NCBI RefSeq assembly: GCF_007990715.1
Contig: NZ_BJWY01000038.1
Coordinates: forward strand, 1-52,989
DNA: 52,989 bases
Origin: Nocardia seriolae NBRC 15557
GTDB lineage: Bacteria > Actinomycetota > Actinomycetes > Mycobacteriales > Mycobacteriaceae
Direction of reading: 5' to 3'
Part shown: piece after piece, positions 34,356-43,758 of the stretch
Position numbering within the stretch: the first letter of the stretch is position 1
Layout of the letters: every line of letters starts with the position of its first letter
The notes under the pieces: model-generated
Told to the model about the DNA's origin: nothing
The model's input: the letters and a program-made list of their open reading frames with translations, nothing else
Databases searched by the model: none
Translations under genes and position numbers: made by a program

Positions 34356-35189
34356 TTACGCTCCCAACTCGATCGGTGCACCGACGAGGGAACCGTATTC
34401 GGTCCAGGACCCGTCGTAGTTCTTGACATTCTGGTGGCCCAGCAGCTCCTGCAGCACGAACCAGGTGTGCGAGGAACGCTCGCCGATGCGGCAGTAGGCG
34501 ATGGTCTGCTTCTCGCCGTCCAGGCCCGCGTCCTTGTAGATCTCCGCCAGCTCGGCGTCGCTCTTGAAGGTGCCGTCCTCGTTCGCGGCCTTGGACCACG
34601 GGACGTTGATGGCGCCGGGGATGTGGCCCGGACGCTGCGACTGCTCCTGCGGCAGGTGGGCCGGGGCCAGGATCTTGCCGGAGAACTCGTCGGGCGAGCG
34701 CACGTCGACCAGGTTCTTGGCGCCGATGGCGTCGATGACCTCGTCGCGGAAGGCGCGGATGGACAGGTCCTGCGCGGACGCCTTGTACTCGGTGGCCGGG
34801 CGGACCCGGACCTCCTTGGTCAGCTCGCGGCCGTCCAGCTCCCACTTCTTGCGGCCGCCGTCGAGCAGCTTCACGTCCGAGTGGCCGTACAGCTTGAAGT
34901 ACCAGTAGGCGTAGGCCGCGAACCAGTTGTTGTTGCCGCCGTAGAGCACCACGGTGTCGTCGTTGGCGATGCCGCGCTCGGACAGCAGCGCGGAGAACTG
35001 CTCCTGGTTCACGAAGTCGCGGCGGACCTGGTCCTGGAGGTCCTTCTTCCAGTCGAGACGCACGGCGCCCTCGATGTGTCCCAGGTCGTAGGCGGAGGTG
35101 TCCTCGTCGACCTCTACGAGGACGACGCCCGGGGTGTTCAGGTTCTCTTCGACCCAGTCTGCGGAGACCAGGACATCGGAGCGGGCCAT
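34356..35189 (-). CDS. cysA2: Thiosulfate sulfurtransferase (rhodanese) CysA2-like
   Basis: A 277-residue two-domain rhodanese, which transfers the outer sulfur of thiosulfate to an acceptor such as cyanide or a thiol. The N-terminal domain is catalytically silent; the C-terminal domain has the active-site loop AYCRIGERSSHTWFVL, with the persulfide cysteine in the CRxGER motif. Length and sequence match mycobacterial CysA2/CysA3. It lies between DUF4395 (72 bp upstream) and sseC in one operon, controlled by the cysteine-rich leader peptide upstream. Confidence 0.94.
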   Translation of the reverse strand: MARSDVLVSADWVEENLNTPGVVLVEVDEDTSAYDLGHIEGAVRLDWKKDLQDQVRRDFVNQEQFSALLSERGIANDDTVVLYGGNNNWFAAYAYWYFKLYGHSDVKLLDGGRKKWELDGRELTKEVRVRPATEYKASAQDLSIRAFRDEVIDAIGAKNLVDVRSPDEFSGKILAPAHLPQEQSQRPGHIPGAINVPWSKAANEDGTFKSDAELAEIYKDAGLDGEKQTIAYCRIGERSSHTWFVLQELLGHQNVKNYDGSWTEYGSLVGAPIELGA

Positions 35190-35261
35190 GTTGTTCCTTT
35201 CGATGCGGTGCCGGGAGCGGCGTTGCGTTCGCGTGGTTGAGGGATGGTCGGAAGTCGGGGA

Positions 35262-35762
35262 CTAGACGGACGTGGGGGTCGAGGCCGGGGCCGGATCGCT
35301 CGGGGCGGTACGGAACCGGGCGGCCAGCGGATAGATCTTGCAGCCCAGGCAGATTCCGAAGGCCGCGTTCAGGAAGGCCGCGAACAGCGCGAATCCGGTG
35401 AAGATCGCGCCCGCGACGGTGCTGCCCGCGGCGAACCCGAGCACGCCGAGCACGGCGAAGGCCAGGCCCACCAGCTGCGCGAACCGCAGCGGCGCAACGG
35501 GTTCCAACTCGGTCGGCGCACCGACGCGCGGAGCGACGAAGGTGGCGTAGATCCGGCCGTAGGGGCTGCGGCGCGGACCGTAGGCCGCGCCGAGCCCGAA
35601 CACGACGGCCTGCACGGCCAGCAGCACGGTGGCGGCGGGCGCGGAGAAGGTGGCGCCGATCAGAACGAGAGCGAGCACGGCGGTGGGGATCCAGGCGGCG
35701 AAGCGCGGGCCGCGCACATCTACCTGTCCGGCGGGTGATTTGCCCTGATTGGGGTTCGACAT
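35262..35762 (-). CDS. DUF4395 membrane protein
   Basis: A 166-residue membrane protein with four hydrophobic segments, for example AAWIPTAVLALVLIGATF and LVGLAFAVLGVLGFAAGSTV. NAAFGICLGCKIYPLAARF carries a CxxC at the membrane edge, a constant feature of DUF4395 that suggests thiol or sulfur chemistry. It is commonly encoded with thioredoxins and rhodaneses, as here. It is the first gene of the rhodanese operon; AGGAG precedes the ATG. It is absent from the M. tuberculosis order as I remember it. Confidence 0.88.
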   Translation of the reverse strand: MSNPNQGKSPAGQVDVRGPRFAAWIPTAVLALVLIGATFSAPAATVLLAVQAVVFGLGAAYGPRRSPYGRIYATFVAPRVGAPTELEPVAPLRFAQLVGLAFAVLGVLGFAAGSTVAGAIFTGFALFAAFLNAAFGICLGCKIYPLAARFRTAPSDPAPASTPTSV

Positions 35763-35876
35763 GGGAGTACTCCTGTGCTGAAGGGGTATTGGCCAGTTCG
35801 CCGGAGGATCGGAACGATCTCTCGACAGCGGGGGACAAATCCGGTCGGCGACAGAGGAATACGAAAGGCCAACCGG

Positions 35877-35942
35877 CTAGCGGCACAGGCAGCAACAACC
35901 ACCGAGCCGGCACAGGTCTACCGTGCGGCGTCGGGTGAGCAT
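35877..35942 (-). CDS. Cysteine-rich leader peptide of the sulfur operon
   Basis: ATG 35942 begins MLTRRRTVDLCR and continues LGGCCCLCR before TAG: 21 residues, five of them cysteine, four in the last six positions. This matches the known actinobacterial class of Cys-rich upstream ORFs before sulfur-metabolism genes, where stalling at Cys codons when cysteine is short changes expression downstream. The ORF ends 114 bp before the DUF4395 start. GGCCAACC (35867-35874) can pair with GGTATTGGCC (35785-35794) in the interval, a possible switch structure. Confidence 0.8.
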   Translation of the reverse strand: MLTRRRTVDLCRLGGCCCLCR

Positions 35943-36019
35943 CAGCTCGCGGTTGGATTGCACGAGAGGGAGTTTACCCAATTTTCGGGGGAAATTGGAC
36001 CCGGGGTCCGTGGTGCTGA

Positions 36020-36481
36020 TCACTCATCGGTGTCCGAGACCGTCAAAGGTGCCAGTGAAGTGCGCAGATCCGCCGCCTTCGGAACGCCGGAGATGCGGAA
36101 GCGTTCCAATCCTCGAGAATCCAATCCGAAAGTGGTGGGCAACGAGAGCACGTTCAGCTCCCGCGCCAGCTCCGGATTCGCGTCGATGTCGACCTCGAGA
36201 TCCAGCGGCGGCAGCTCGGCCGCGGCCAGCCCGGCCACCACACCGGAGACCACCCGACGCACCGCCGCGCACGGCCCGCACCAGTCGGCGGAGAAGTGCA
36301 GCACGGTGGGCCGGCCCGGGAGCACCCCGGCCGCGGCCAGCAGCGCGGCCCGATTCGATTCGGGCTCCGGCGGAGTCGACGGGGCCGCGGCGGTCCGCAC
36401 CCGGCCCTCGTTGCGGCGCACCAGAACTCCCACGCCGATCGCCGCGACCAGCATGACCACCAGCACCACGAGCGCGATCAT
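36020..36481 (-). CDS. thiX: Thioredoxin-fold protein ThiX-like
   Basis: 153 residues. An N-terminal membrane helix (MIALVVLVVMLVAAIGVGVLV) and a short linker are followed by a thioredoxin domain with the active site FSADWCGPCAAVRR (WCGPC) and the cis-proline segment LSLPTTFGLDS. It is probably an extracytoplasmic or membrane-tethered thiol-disulfide protein; it corresponds to Rv0816c. Its ATG overlaps the TGA of the LmeA gene. It lies upstream of the Cys-rich leader and may be read through into the sulfur operon. Confidence 0.88.
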   Translation of the reverse strand: MIALVVLVVMLVAAIGVGVLVRRNEGRVRTAAAPSTPPEPESNRAALLAAAGVLPGRPTVLHFSADWCGPCAAVRRVVSGVVAGLAAAELPPLDLEVDIDANPELARELNVLSLPTTFGLDSRGLERFRISGVPKAADLRTSLAPLTVSDTDE

Positions 36482-37377
36482 CGCTGCTGCAACCGATCCA
36501 GATCGACGGTCACATTGCGACCGATTCCCGACACCACGATCTGCCCGCCACTGGGCTCGACCTTGGTCGGCACGATGCCGAAGGGCATGTTCTCGATGTC
36601 GATGGTGCGGGTGAAGTGGGCCAGCACCGCGGGACGGTCCTGTTCGGGGATGACGATGCGCTGCTGGCCGGGAGTCGGCAGGGGATCGGTGTCGCTCTGC
36701 AGGTCCCGGCCGGAGATGGCGGTGGCGGTGATGCGGATCTGGTCGCCGTCGAGTCGCAACTCGGCCAGCACGTGGACCTCGACCGTATTGGCCTTCTTGG
36801 CGGTCTTGTCCCGGCTGTCGCCGCGCGGATCCTGCAGCGCCGCGGCCTCGGCGTCCGGACCGATCGGCACCGTGCCCTGCAAGATGATGGAGGTGACCGA
36901 GCCGGGCAGGGTCGTGCCCGCGCCGCCGGAACCACCCGAACCATCGGTCAGATCGGAATCGGAACCGTGCACCTGGAGGTCGGGGATCTGGAACAGGCGG
37001 CCCAGCTCGGTGGGCTCGAAGCGCACCCGGCCCCGCACCTCGTCGACCGGAACCTTGCCGACATGGCCGTCGATGAGATTGCGCATCGACAGACGCACGC
37101 CCTGTAGATCGGCTTCGACCGTGACCTGTCCGGGAATGTCCGGCCGCATTGCCCGGGCGCGCATATCCATTCCGACGTACTCCCCGTCGAGGGCCTGCAA
37201 GGCGAATGGATGCCGCAGCGACTCGTGGAAGGTGATCGCGGGATCGGCGCTCAGGTTCGAACCGGTCCGCAGCAACCGCGAAACCCGGTACTCGGAATAG
37301 GCCGCAACCCCGAAATCGAGCAGCACGGCCAGCCCCGCCAAGCAGAGCAATCCGATGATGAGCCTCCGGAAACGCAT
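36478..37377 (-). CDS. lmeA: LmeA-family (DUF2993) lipomannan-elongation protein
   Basis: A 299-residue secreted or membrane-anchored protein. The N-terminus RFRRLIIGLLCLAGLAVLLDFGVAA is a signal/anchor and the rest is a DUF2993 lipid-binding fold (ITFHESLRHPFALQALDGEYVGMDMRARAM; PFGIVPTKVEPSGGQIVVSG). In mycobacteria the family member LmeA (Rv0817c) is a periplasmic lipid-binding protein that controls lipomannan mannan chain elongation; the position next to thiX and glnR is conserved. A glycine-serine insert (DGSGGSGGAGTT, about residues 145-156) is a local addition. Repeat copy F lies 26 bp upstream of its start, so its leader contains repeat sequence. Confidence 0.88.
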   Translation of the reverse strand: MRFRRLIIGLLCLAGLAVLLDFGVAAYSEYRVSRLLRTGSNLSADPAITFHESLRHPFALQALDGEYVGMDMRARAMRPDIPGQVTVEADLQGVRLSMRNLIDGHVGKVPVDEVRGRVRFEPTELGRLFQIPDLQVHGSDSDLTDGSGGSGGAGTTLPGSVTSIILQGTVPIGPDAEAAALQDPRGDSRDKTAKKANTVEVHVLAELRLDGDQIRITATAISGRDLQSDTDPLPTPGQQRIVIPEQDRPAVLAHFTRTIDIENMPFGIVPTKVEPSGGQIVVSGIGRNVTVDLDRLQQR

Positions 37378-37403
37378 AGCTGCACCCTATCCGCCCCGCT
37401 CTC

Positions 37404-37533
37404 CCGCCTCCCCGCGACTTTGGCGGACGGCCGCGTGCCGTGGCCGGATCGCATCCCGTGCCTGCGTTGGGAGCCGAGTCCATTTCGGGCGTACCCGGGG
37501 AGTTGCCCCGACCGTTACGAAATCAGTCGGCGC
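37404..37533 (-). repeat. Dispersed intergenic repeat, copy F (130 bp, minus)
   Basis: Read on the minus strand: GCGCCGACTGATTTCGT, GGGGCAACTCCCCGGGTAC, AACGCAGGCACGGGATGC, the hairpin ACGGC-ACGCG-GCCGT (same stem, different loop) and AAGTCGCGGGGAGGCGG. It lies between the divergent lmeA and glnR genes, oriented with lmeA and ending 26 bp before the lmeA start. Confidence 0.92.
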
Positions 37534-37788
37534 GATGGCATACGAAAAACACCGGGCCTACACCTACTGGAGACAACGGGTTCCCGTGCGACACGAGCAG
37601 GTCGCGGGTCGGTGAAAAGGAAGTGAAAGGCTGGTTTATCGGACCGGTCGGTAGCGACGGTCGGTCGCAATACGCGAGTGTCGGACGGGACAGGCTAATG
37701 TAGGCAGCGATTACCTGTGATGACCTGCATGGGGTAGTGGCCGACAGTGCGGTAGCCACACACATGCCAGATGGGATGGAGGGCCCCC
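37534..37788. other. glnR upstream region, no gene
   Basis: 255 bp without a plausible ORF. TAATGT at 37696-37701 is a possible -10 for glnR about 90 bp before its start. A direct-repeat-like GTGAAAAGGAAGTGAAAGG lies at about 37612-37630. Nothing else was recognised. Confidence 0.4.
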
Positions 37789-38541
37789 ATGGAGCTGCTC
37801 CTGCTGACCTCCGACCCCAACCCCGAGGCGGTGCTGCCTTCGCTCGCGCTGCTGCCGCACCATGTGCGGCCCGCCCCGACCCAGGTGGCGTCCCTGCTCG
37901 AGGCCGGTTCCGCCGATGTGGCACTGGTCGATGCCCGCACCGATCTGGCCGCCGCGCGCGGTCTGTGCCGATTGCTGGGCAGCACCGGTTCCTCGGTTCC
38001 GGTGGTGGCGGTGCTGACCGAGGGCGGTCTGGTCGCGGTGAACGCGGACTGGGGGCTGGACGACATCCTGCTACCCGGTACCGGCCCCGCCGAACTGGAC
38101 GCCCGGCTGCGCCTGCTGGTGGCCCGCAACGGCGGTGTGGCCAGCCCGGAGAACACCGGCAAGATCACCCTGGGTGAGCTGGTGATCGACGAGGGCACCT
38201 ACACCGCCCGGCTGCGCGGCCGCCCGCTCGACCTGACCTACAAGGAGTTCGAGCTCCTCAAGTACCTCGCCCAGCACGCCGGCCGGGTCTTCACCCGCGC
38301 GCAGCTGCTGCAGGAGGTCTGGGGTTACGACTTCTTCGGTGGCACCCGCACCGTGGACGTGCACGTGCGACGCCTGCGCGCCAAGCTCGGCAGCGAATAC
38401 GAGTCGCTGATCGGCACGGTCCGCAATGTCGGCTACAAGGCGGTGCGCCCGGCGCGCTCGGCCGGTAAGGGCGATGCGGTCACCTTCCCCGATGCCGATG
38501 GCGACGATTCCGAACTGACGACGGCGAACGGCACGCTCTGA
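37789..38541 (+). CDS. glnR: GlnR-type orphan response regulator
   Basis: A 250-residue OmpR-like regulator with an atypical receiver domain (about 1-115) and a C-terminal winged-helix domain ([58 protein letters not shown]). The receiver keeps an aspartate in VALVDAR but has no cognate kinase gene nearby, as is usual for actinobacterial GlnR, which acts as an unphosphorylated dimer to control nitrogen assimilation. Position next to mshD and the phosphate genes matches M. tuberculosis Rv0818. ATG 37789 has GGAGGG 5 bases before it. The stop overlaps the mshD start (TGATG). Confidence 0.9.
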   Translation: MELLLLTSDPNPEAVLPSLALLPHHVRPAPTQVASLLEAGSADVALVDARTDLAAARGLCRLLGSTGSSVPVVAVLTEGGLVAVNADWGLDDILLPGTGPAELDARLRLLVARNGGVASPENTGKITLGELVIDEGTYTARLRGRPLDLTYKEFELLKYLAQHAGRVFTRAQLLQEVWGYDFFGGTRTVDVHVRRLRAKLGSEYESLIGTVRNVGYKAVRPARSAGKGDAVTFPDADGDDSELTTANGTL

Positions 38542-39437
38542 TGACCTCCTGGACCGACCGGCTGCCCGACGAGACGGCCGCGGCGGTGCGGGATGTACTG
38601 GCGCGGGCGACCGCCGCCGACGGGGTCGCCCCGATCTCCGAGCAGGCCGTGCTGTCGCTCGGAAACGATTCTCCTGCACGCCATCTGGTGGACATCCGGG
38701 ACGGCGCGGTGGCCGGGTACGCGAATCTCGTTCCCGCGCACGGGGAACACCCCGCCATGGCGGAGGTCGCGGTCGATCCCCGGGCCCGCGGAAACGGCAT
38801 CGGCGCTGGTCTGGTGGCGGCCGCGCTGGCCGCGGGCGGCCCCGGCGCGCGGGTCTGGGCGCACGGGAATCTGGCCCCCGCACGGTCCGTCGCGGCCCGC
38901 CTGGGTCTGTCCGTTTCGCGCGAATTGCTGCAAATGCGGCGCGAGTTGGCGAATTCGGAGCTACCGGAACTGATCGTGCCCGAGGGCCTCGAATTGCGCA
39001 CCTACGCGGGGCCTTCCGACGACGCCGAACTGCTCCGCGTGAACAATGCGGCCTTCTCCTGGCATCCCGAACAGGGCGGTTGGTCCGAGGCTGATATCGC
39101 CGCCCGTCGCGCCGAATCCTGGTTCGATCCCAAGGGCCTGTTCATCGCGACCGACCCGGCCCATCCGGACCGGATGCTCGGATTCCACTGGACCAAGGTG
39201 CATTCCGACGAGAACCCGCCCATCGGCGAGGTCTACGTGGTCGGCATCGACCCCGCGGCGCAGGGTCGCGGCCTGGGCCGGTTGCTCACCCTGGCCGGTC
39301 TGCACTACCTGAAGGATCGCGGTCTCGACGCGGTGCTGCTCTACACCGAGGGTGACAACACCGCGGCCGTGCACACCTACACCCGGCTCGATTTCACCCG
39401 GTTCCACGTCGACGTCGCCTACGCCAGCGTGTCGTAA
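38541..39437 (+). CDS. mshD: Mycothiol synthase MshD
   Basis: Acetyltransferase that completes mycothiol by acetylating the cysteinyl-glucosaminyl-inositol intermediate. 298 residues with two tandem GNAT domains, as in all MshD: the first contains EVAVDPRARGNGIGAGLV and the second VYVVGIDPAAQGRGLGRLLTLAGLHYL (acetyl-CoA loop), followed by LYTEGDNTAAVHTYTRLDFTRF. The gene is translationally coupled to glnR. Its presence restricts the organism to mycothiol-producing actinobacteria. Confidence 0.95.
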   Translation: MTSWTDRLPDETAAAVRDVLARATAADGVAPISEQAVLSLGNDSPARHLVDIRDGAVAGYANLVPAHGEHPAMAEVAVDPRARGNGIGAGLVAAALAAGGPGARVWAHGNLAPARSVAARLGLSVSRELLQMRRELANSELPELIVPEGLELRTYAGPSDDAELLRVNNAAFSWHPEQGGWSEADIAARRAESWFDPKGLFIATDPAHPDRMLGFHWTKVHSDENPPIGEVYVVGIDPAAQGRGLGRLLTLAGLHYLKDRGLDAVLLYTEGDNTAAVHTYTRLDFTRFHVDVAYASVS

Positions 39438-39497
39438 ATTCCGCCTGGCAACGGTGCGGCTAATGTCACACGAAGTGCGCCGCAATCGGGGCGGGGT

Positions 39498-39537
39498 GTT
39501 CATCTTCCGTTCACCCGTGCTGGTCCAACTGTCAACC
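39498..39537 (+). promoter_or_regulatory. PHO-box array upstream of pstS
   Basis: GTTCATC (39498) and GTTCACC (39509) are direct repeats exactly 11 bp apart. The same phase continues as CTGGTCC (39520) and GTCAACC (39531). Seven-base GTTCACC-like units every 11 bp are the known PhoP/RegX3-class binding pattern of actinobacterial phosphate regulons, so the pst operon is probably induced by phosphate starvation. Confidence 0.8.
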
Positions 39538-39667
39538 AGCCGCCCCTACGTTGCAAGTGGGCCGCCTTCCGCTGCCCGGTGCGCTAGTTCGCAGCGAACA
39601 GCCGCCAGATCGCGCCCGTCCGACCGTTGAGGGGTTGGACGTGCAATCGTGATTCCCGGAGGAATAG

Positions 39668-40786
39668 GTGAATCTCAAGCGCAGCAGCGCCCTGCTCGGT
39701 GTGTTGGCCGCGGCCGGTGCCCTGACACTGTCCGCCTGTGGCAGTGACAACAACGCCGGTGGCGGTAGCGCCAGCAAGATCGATGTCGCCTGTGGCGGCA
39801 AGTCCTCGCTCAAGGCGAGTGGCTCCACCGCTCAGAAGAACGCCATGGACCGCTTCGTGGCGGCCTACCAGGCCAACTGCAGCGGTGCCAAGCTGGACTA
39901 CACCGGCTCGGGCTCCGGCGCCGGCGTGAACGAGTTCGTCGGCAACCAGACCGATTTCGCGGGTTCGGATTCGCCGCTGAACGCGGAAAAGGGTGAGGTC
40001 GACAAGGCCGCCGCCCGCTGCGCCAGCCCGGCCTGGAACCTCCCGGCGGTCTTCGGCCCGATCTCGGTGGCCTACAACCTGCCCGGCATCGAGGACCTGG
40101 TCCTGGACCCGCCGACGCTCGCCAAGATCTTCTCCGGTGACATCACCACCTGGAACGACACCGCGATCAAGGCCCTGAACACCAACAAGGCCGACAAGCT
40201 GCCCTCGGACAAGATCGGCGTGATCTTCCGCTCCGACGAGTCGGGCACCACCGACAACTTCCAGAAGTACTTGACCGCCGCCGGTGGCTACACCAAGGGT
40301 GCGGGCAAGTCCTTCAACGGCGGCACCGGAGAGGGCGCCAAGGGTTCGGACGGCACCTCGGCCGCGGTCGCGAACACCAAGTTCACCATCACCTACACCG
40401 AGTGGTCCTTCGCCAAGGCGCAGAAGCTGTCCTCCGTGCGCGTGCTGACCACCGCCACCTCCAACGACCCCAAGCCGGTCGAGCTGACCGCCGAGACCGC
40501 CGCCAAGGCCGTCGACGCCGCGAAGGTCAAGGGTGAGGGCAACGACCTGGTGCTGGACAACAGCTCGATCTACAAGCCCACCACCGGTGGCGCCTACCCG
40601 ATCATGCTGGCCACCTACGAGATCGTCTGCTCGAAGTACAGCGACGCCGACACCGCCAAGGCGGTCAAGGCCTTCCTGACCTCGGCCGTCGGCAACGGTC
40701 AGACCGGTCTGGCGGACGCCGGCTACGTGCCGCTGCCGGACGCGTTCAAGACCAAGCTCACCACCGCGATCAACGCCATTTCCTGA
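39668..40786 (+). CDS. pstS: Phosphate ABC transporter substrate-binding lipoprotein PstS
   Basis: The extracytoplasmic phosphate receptor, 372 residues. The signal ends in the lipobox LSAC (Cys near residue 23). Phosphate-binding motifs are visible: [43 protein letters not shown] and [16 protein letters not shown]. The start is GTG 39668 with GGAGGAA 3-4 bases upstream. It opens a complete pstSCAB operon; the gap to pstC is 20 bp. Confidence 0.96.
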   Translation: MNLKRSSALLGVLAAAGALTLSACGSDNNAGGGSASKIDVACGGKSSLKASGSTAQKNAMDRFVAAYQANCSGAKLDYTGSGSGAGVNEFVGNQTDFAGSDSPLNAEKGEVDKAAARCASPAWNLPAVFGPISVAYNLPGIEDLVLDPPTLAKIFSGDITTWNDTAIKALNTNKADKLPSDKIGVIFRSDESGTTDNFQKYLTAAGGYTKGAGKSFNGGTGEGAKGSDGTSAAVANTKFTITYTEWSFAKAQKLSSVRVLTTATSNDPKPVELTAETAAKAVDAAKVKGEGNDLVLDNSSIYKPTTGGAYPIMLATYEIVCSKYSDADTAKAVKAFLTSAVGNGQTGLADAGYVPLPDAFKTKLTTAINAIS

Positions 40787-40806
40787 TCGCCTGATCGAAA
40801 ACCACG

Positions 40807-41886
40807 ATGACCGTGCACGATGACATTGCATCCCCGGGTCTGTCCGTTTCGGACGGCCCGGGGGGAGAACGTGCCCAACTGCCGGGGGATACTGCGCTGA
40901 TGCCGACCGAACCCAGCACCAAACCGGCCCCGAGGCACGGCGTACCCAGGAAGGGCGCGCCCACCAAGTTCGGCGCGGAGTTCGCTTTCCGTTCGGCGGC
41001 CACCGCCGCCGGCGGAATCATCGTCGCCGCCATTGCCCTGATCGCGTTGTTCCTGCTGATCCGGGCCTGGCCCTCGATCATGGCCAACAAGGCGAACTTC
41101 TTCACCACGACGGATTTCAACGTCAAGGACGAGAACAACCTGCGCTTCGGCATCAAGGACCTGTTCATGGTCACGGTGTTGAGCTCGTTGTTCGCGCTCG
41201 TGCTCGCGGTGCCGATCGGTGTGGGCATCGCCCTGTTCCTGACGCAGTACTCGCCGAAGGCGCTGGCGCGGCCGTTCTCGGTCATCGTGGATCTGCTGGC
41301 GGCGGTGCCGTCCATCGTGTTCGGTCTCTGGGGATTCCTGGTCGTGGCTCCCAAACTGAGCCCGCTCCAGGACTTCCTGAACAAGCACTTGAGCTGGTTG
41401 TTCCTGTTCTCCGACGGCAATGTCAGCATTGCCGGTGGCGGCACCATCTTCACCGCGGGCGTGGTGCTCGCGGTGATGATCCTGCCGATCATCACCTCGG
41501 TCAGCCGTGAGGTCTTCGGCCTGACCCCGCGCACGCACATCGAGGCGGCGCAGGCGCTGGGCGCCACCAAGTGGGAAGTGGTGCGCCTGACGGTGCTGCC
41601 CTTCGGCCGCTCGGGCGTGATCGCCGGTTCCATGCTGGGCCTGGGCCGCGCGCTCGGTGAGACCATCGCGGTGCTGATCGTGCTGCGCACCTCGACCAAG
41701 GCCGGCAGCTGGTCGCTGTTCGACGGCGGCTACACCTTCGCCTCCAAGATCGCCTCGGCCGCTTCGGAATTCAGCTCCAATCTGCCGACCGGCGCCTATA
41801 TCGCCGCCGGTTTCGTGTTGTTCGCCCTGACGTTCGTCGTCAACGCACTGGCTCGGCTCGCGGCGGGCGGGAAGGTCAACGGATGA
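40807..41886 (+). CDS. pstC: Phosphate ABC transporter permease PstC
   Basis: First phosphate permease, 359 residues. A polar N-terminal extension of about 65 residues precedes the first helix ([20 protein letters not shown]). Family motifs: [19 protein letters not shown] and the coupling loop [44 protein letters not shown]. Its last 4 bases overlap the pstA start (ATGA). Confidence 0.95.
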   Translation: MTVHDDIASPGLSVSDGPGGERAQLPGDTALMPTEPSTKPAPRHGVPRKGAPTKFGAEFAFRSAATAAGGIIVAAIALIALFLLIRAWPSIMANKANFFTTTDFNVKDENNLRFGIKDLFMVTVLSSLFALVLAVPIGVGIALFLTQYSPKALARPFSVIVDLLAAVPSIVFGLWGFLVVAPKLSPLQDFLNKHLSWLFLFSDGNVSIAGGGTIFTAGVVLAVMILPIITSVSREVFGLTPRTHIEAAQALGATKWEVVRLTVLPFGRSGVIAGSMLGLGRALGETIAVLIVLRTSTKAGSWSLFDGGYTFASKIASAASEFSSNLPTGAYIAAGFVLFALTFVVNALARLAAGGKVNG

Positions 41887-42782
41887 CCACCACACTCGAC
41901 AAACCGGTCAAGGCCCCGACCTTCCGGCACGTCAGCGTCGGCCGCCGGATCAAGAACAACGTCGCCACCGCCACGGTGTGGCTGTGCTTCGGCATCGCCC
42001 TGGTGCCGCTGCTGTGGGTGCTCTACATCGTGATCCAGAAGGGCGCGGTCGCCCTGACCCGCTCGGGCTGGTTCAGCATGTCGCAGAACGGCGTGCTGCC
42101 GGAATCGCACGCGGGCGGTGTGTACCACGCCATCTACGGCACCATCGTGCAGTCGGGCATCGCGGCGATCATCGCGGTGCCGCTGGGCATCATGGCCGCG
42201 GTGTACCTGGTCGAATACGGGCGCGGCTGGCTGGCCAAGACCACCACCTTCATGGTCGACATCCTGGCCGGTGTGCCCTCGATCGTGGCCGCGCTGTTCA
42301 TCTTCGCGCTGTGGATCGCCACCTTCGGCTTCCCGCAGAGCGCCTTCGCGGTGTCGCTGGCCCTGGTGCTGCTCATGCTGCCGGTGGTCGTCCGCAGCAC
42401 CGAGGAGATGCTCAAACTGGTTCCCGACGAATTGCGCGAGGCCGCTTACGCGCTCGGCATTCCGAAGTGGAAAACCATTGTGCGGATCGTCATTCCGACC
42501 GCCGCCCCGGGCATGATCTCCGGCATGCTGCTGGCCGTCGCCCGCGTCATGGGTGAGACCGCGCCGGTGCTGGTGCTGGTGGGTTATTCGAAGGCCATCA
42601 ACTTCGATGTCTTCAACGGCAATATGGCTTCGCTTCCGCTGCTGATGTACCAGGAGCTGTCCAACCCCGAGCCCGCCGGCCGCGAGCGCATCTGGGGTGC
42701 GGCGCTGACCCTGATCCTGATCATCGCGCTGCTGTACCTCGCCGCCGCGGCGGTCAACAAGCTGCTCACGCGGAACCGATAG
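41883..42782 (+). CDS. pstA: Phosphate ABC transporter permease PstA
   Basis: Second phosphate permease, 299 residues with six helices. Motifs: [71 protein letters not shown]. Translationally coupled to pstC; 13 bp separate it from pstB. Confidence 0.95.
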   Translation: MTTTLDKPVKAPTFRHVSVGRRIKNNVATATVWLCFGIALVPLLWVLYIVIQKGAVALTRSGWFSMSQNGVLPESHAGGVYHAIYGTIVQSGIAAIIAVPLGIMAAVYLVEYGRGWLAKTTTFMVDILAGVPSIVAALFIFALWIATFGFPQSAFAVSLALVLLMLPVVVRSTEEMLKLVPDELREAAYALGIPKWKTIVRIVIPTAAPGMISGMLLAVARVMGETAPVLVLVGYSKAINFDVFNGNMASLPLLMYQELSNPEPAGRERIWGAALTLILIIALLYLAAAAVNKLLTRNR

Positions 42783-42795
42783 AACGGAAAGACTG

Positions 42796-43572
<777 letters not shown>

Positions 43573-43591
43573 AAAAGACTCTCCGGCGTCT

Positions 43592-43619
43592 ACGACCCCT
43601 GCCAGCTGGCAGGGGTCGT
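43592..43619 (+). terminator. Hairpin terminator after pstB
   Basis: A perfect 28-bp palindrome, ACGACCCCTGCCAG joined to its complement CTGGCAGGGGTCGT, followed by TTCATTTG. It lies 19 bp after the pstB stop and closes the pst operon. Confidence 0.85.
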
Positions 43620-43727
43620 TTCATTTGTGCTGGTGACGGTGCGTAAGCGACCGCTGTGTGTAGTCAGTCATATGGCGGCGGGGTGCTTGTATGCAACCGT
43701 TCGTCACAGTTACTCTGACCTTGCTGG

Positions 43728-43743
43728 TAAACCGATAGGTTTA
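43728..43743. promoter_or_regulatory. TetR-type operator upstream of the MFS gene
   Basis: TAAACC-GATA-GGTTTA, a 6-bp inverted repeat with 4-base spacer, directly before the AAGGAGGTG ribosome site of the MFS gene. This layout is typical of TetR-family repressors controlling drug-efflux genes. The repressor is not in the window. Confidence 0.6.
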
Positions 43744-43758
43744 GTAAGGAGGTGTCGG

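Noticed and set aside
34045..35913. 622-residue minus-strand ORF spanning sseC and cysA2
   Set aside because: Only its last 101 residues (sseC) are real coding sequence; the upstream part is an out-of-frame reading of the rhodanese and DUF4395 genes.
1861..37533. Repeats as c-di-AMP (ydaO-type) or cobalamin riboswitches
   Set aside because: The characteristic conserved cores of these riboswitches were not found, and the positions after genes do not fit.
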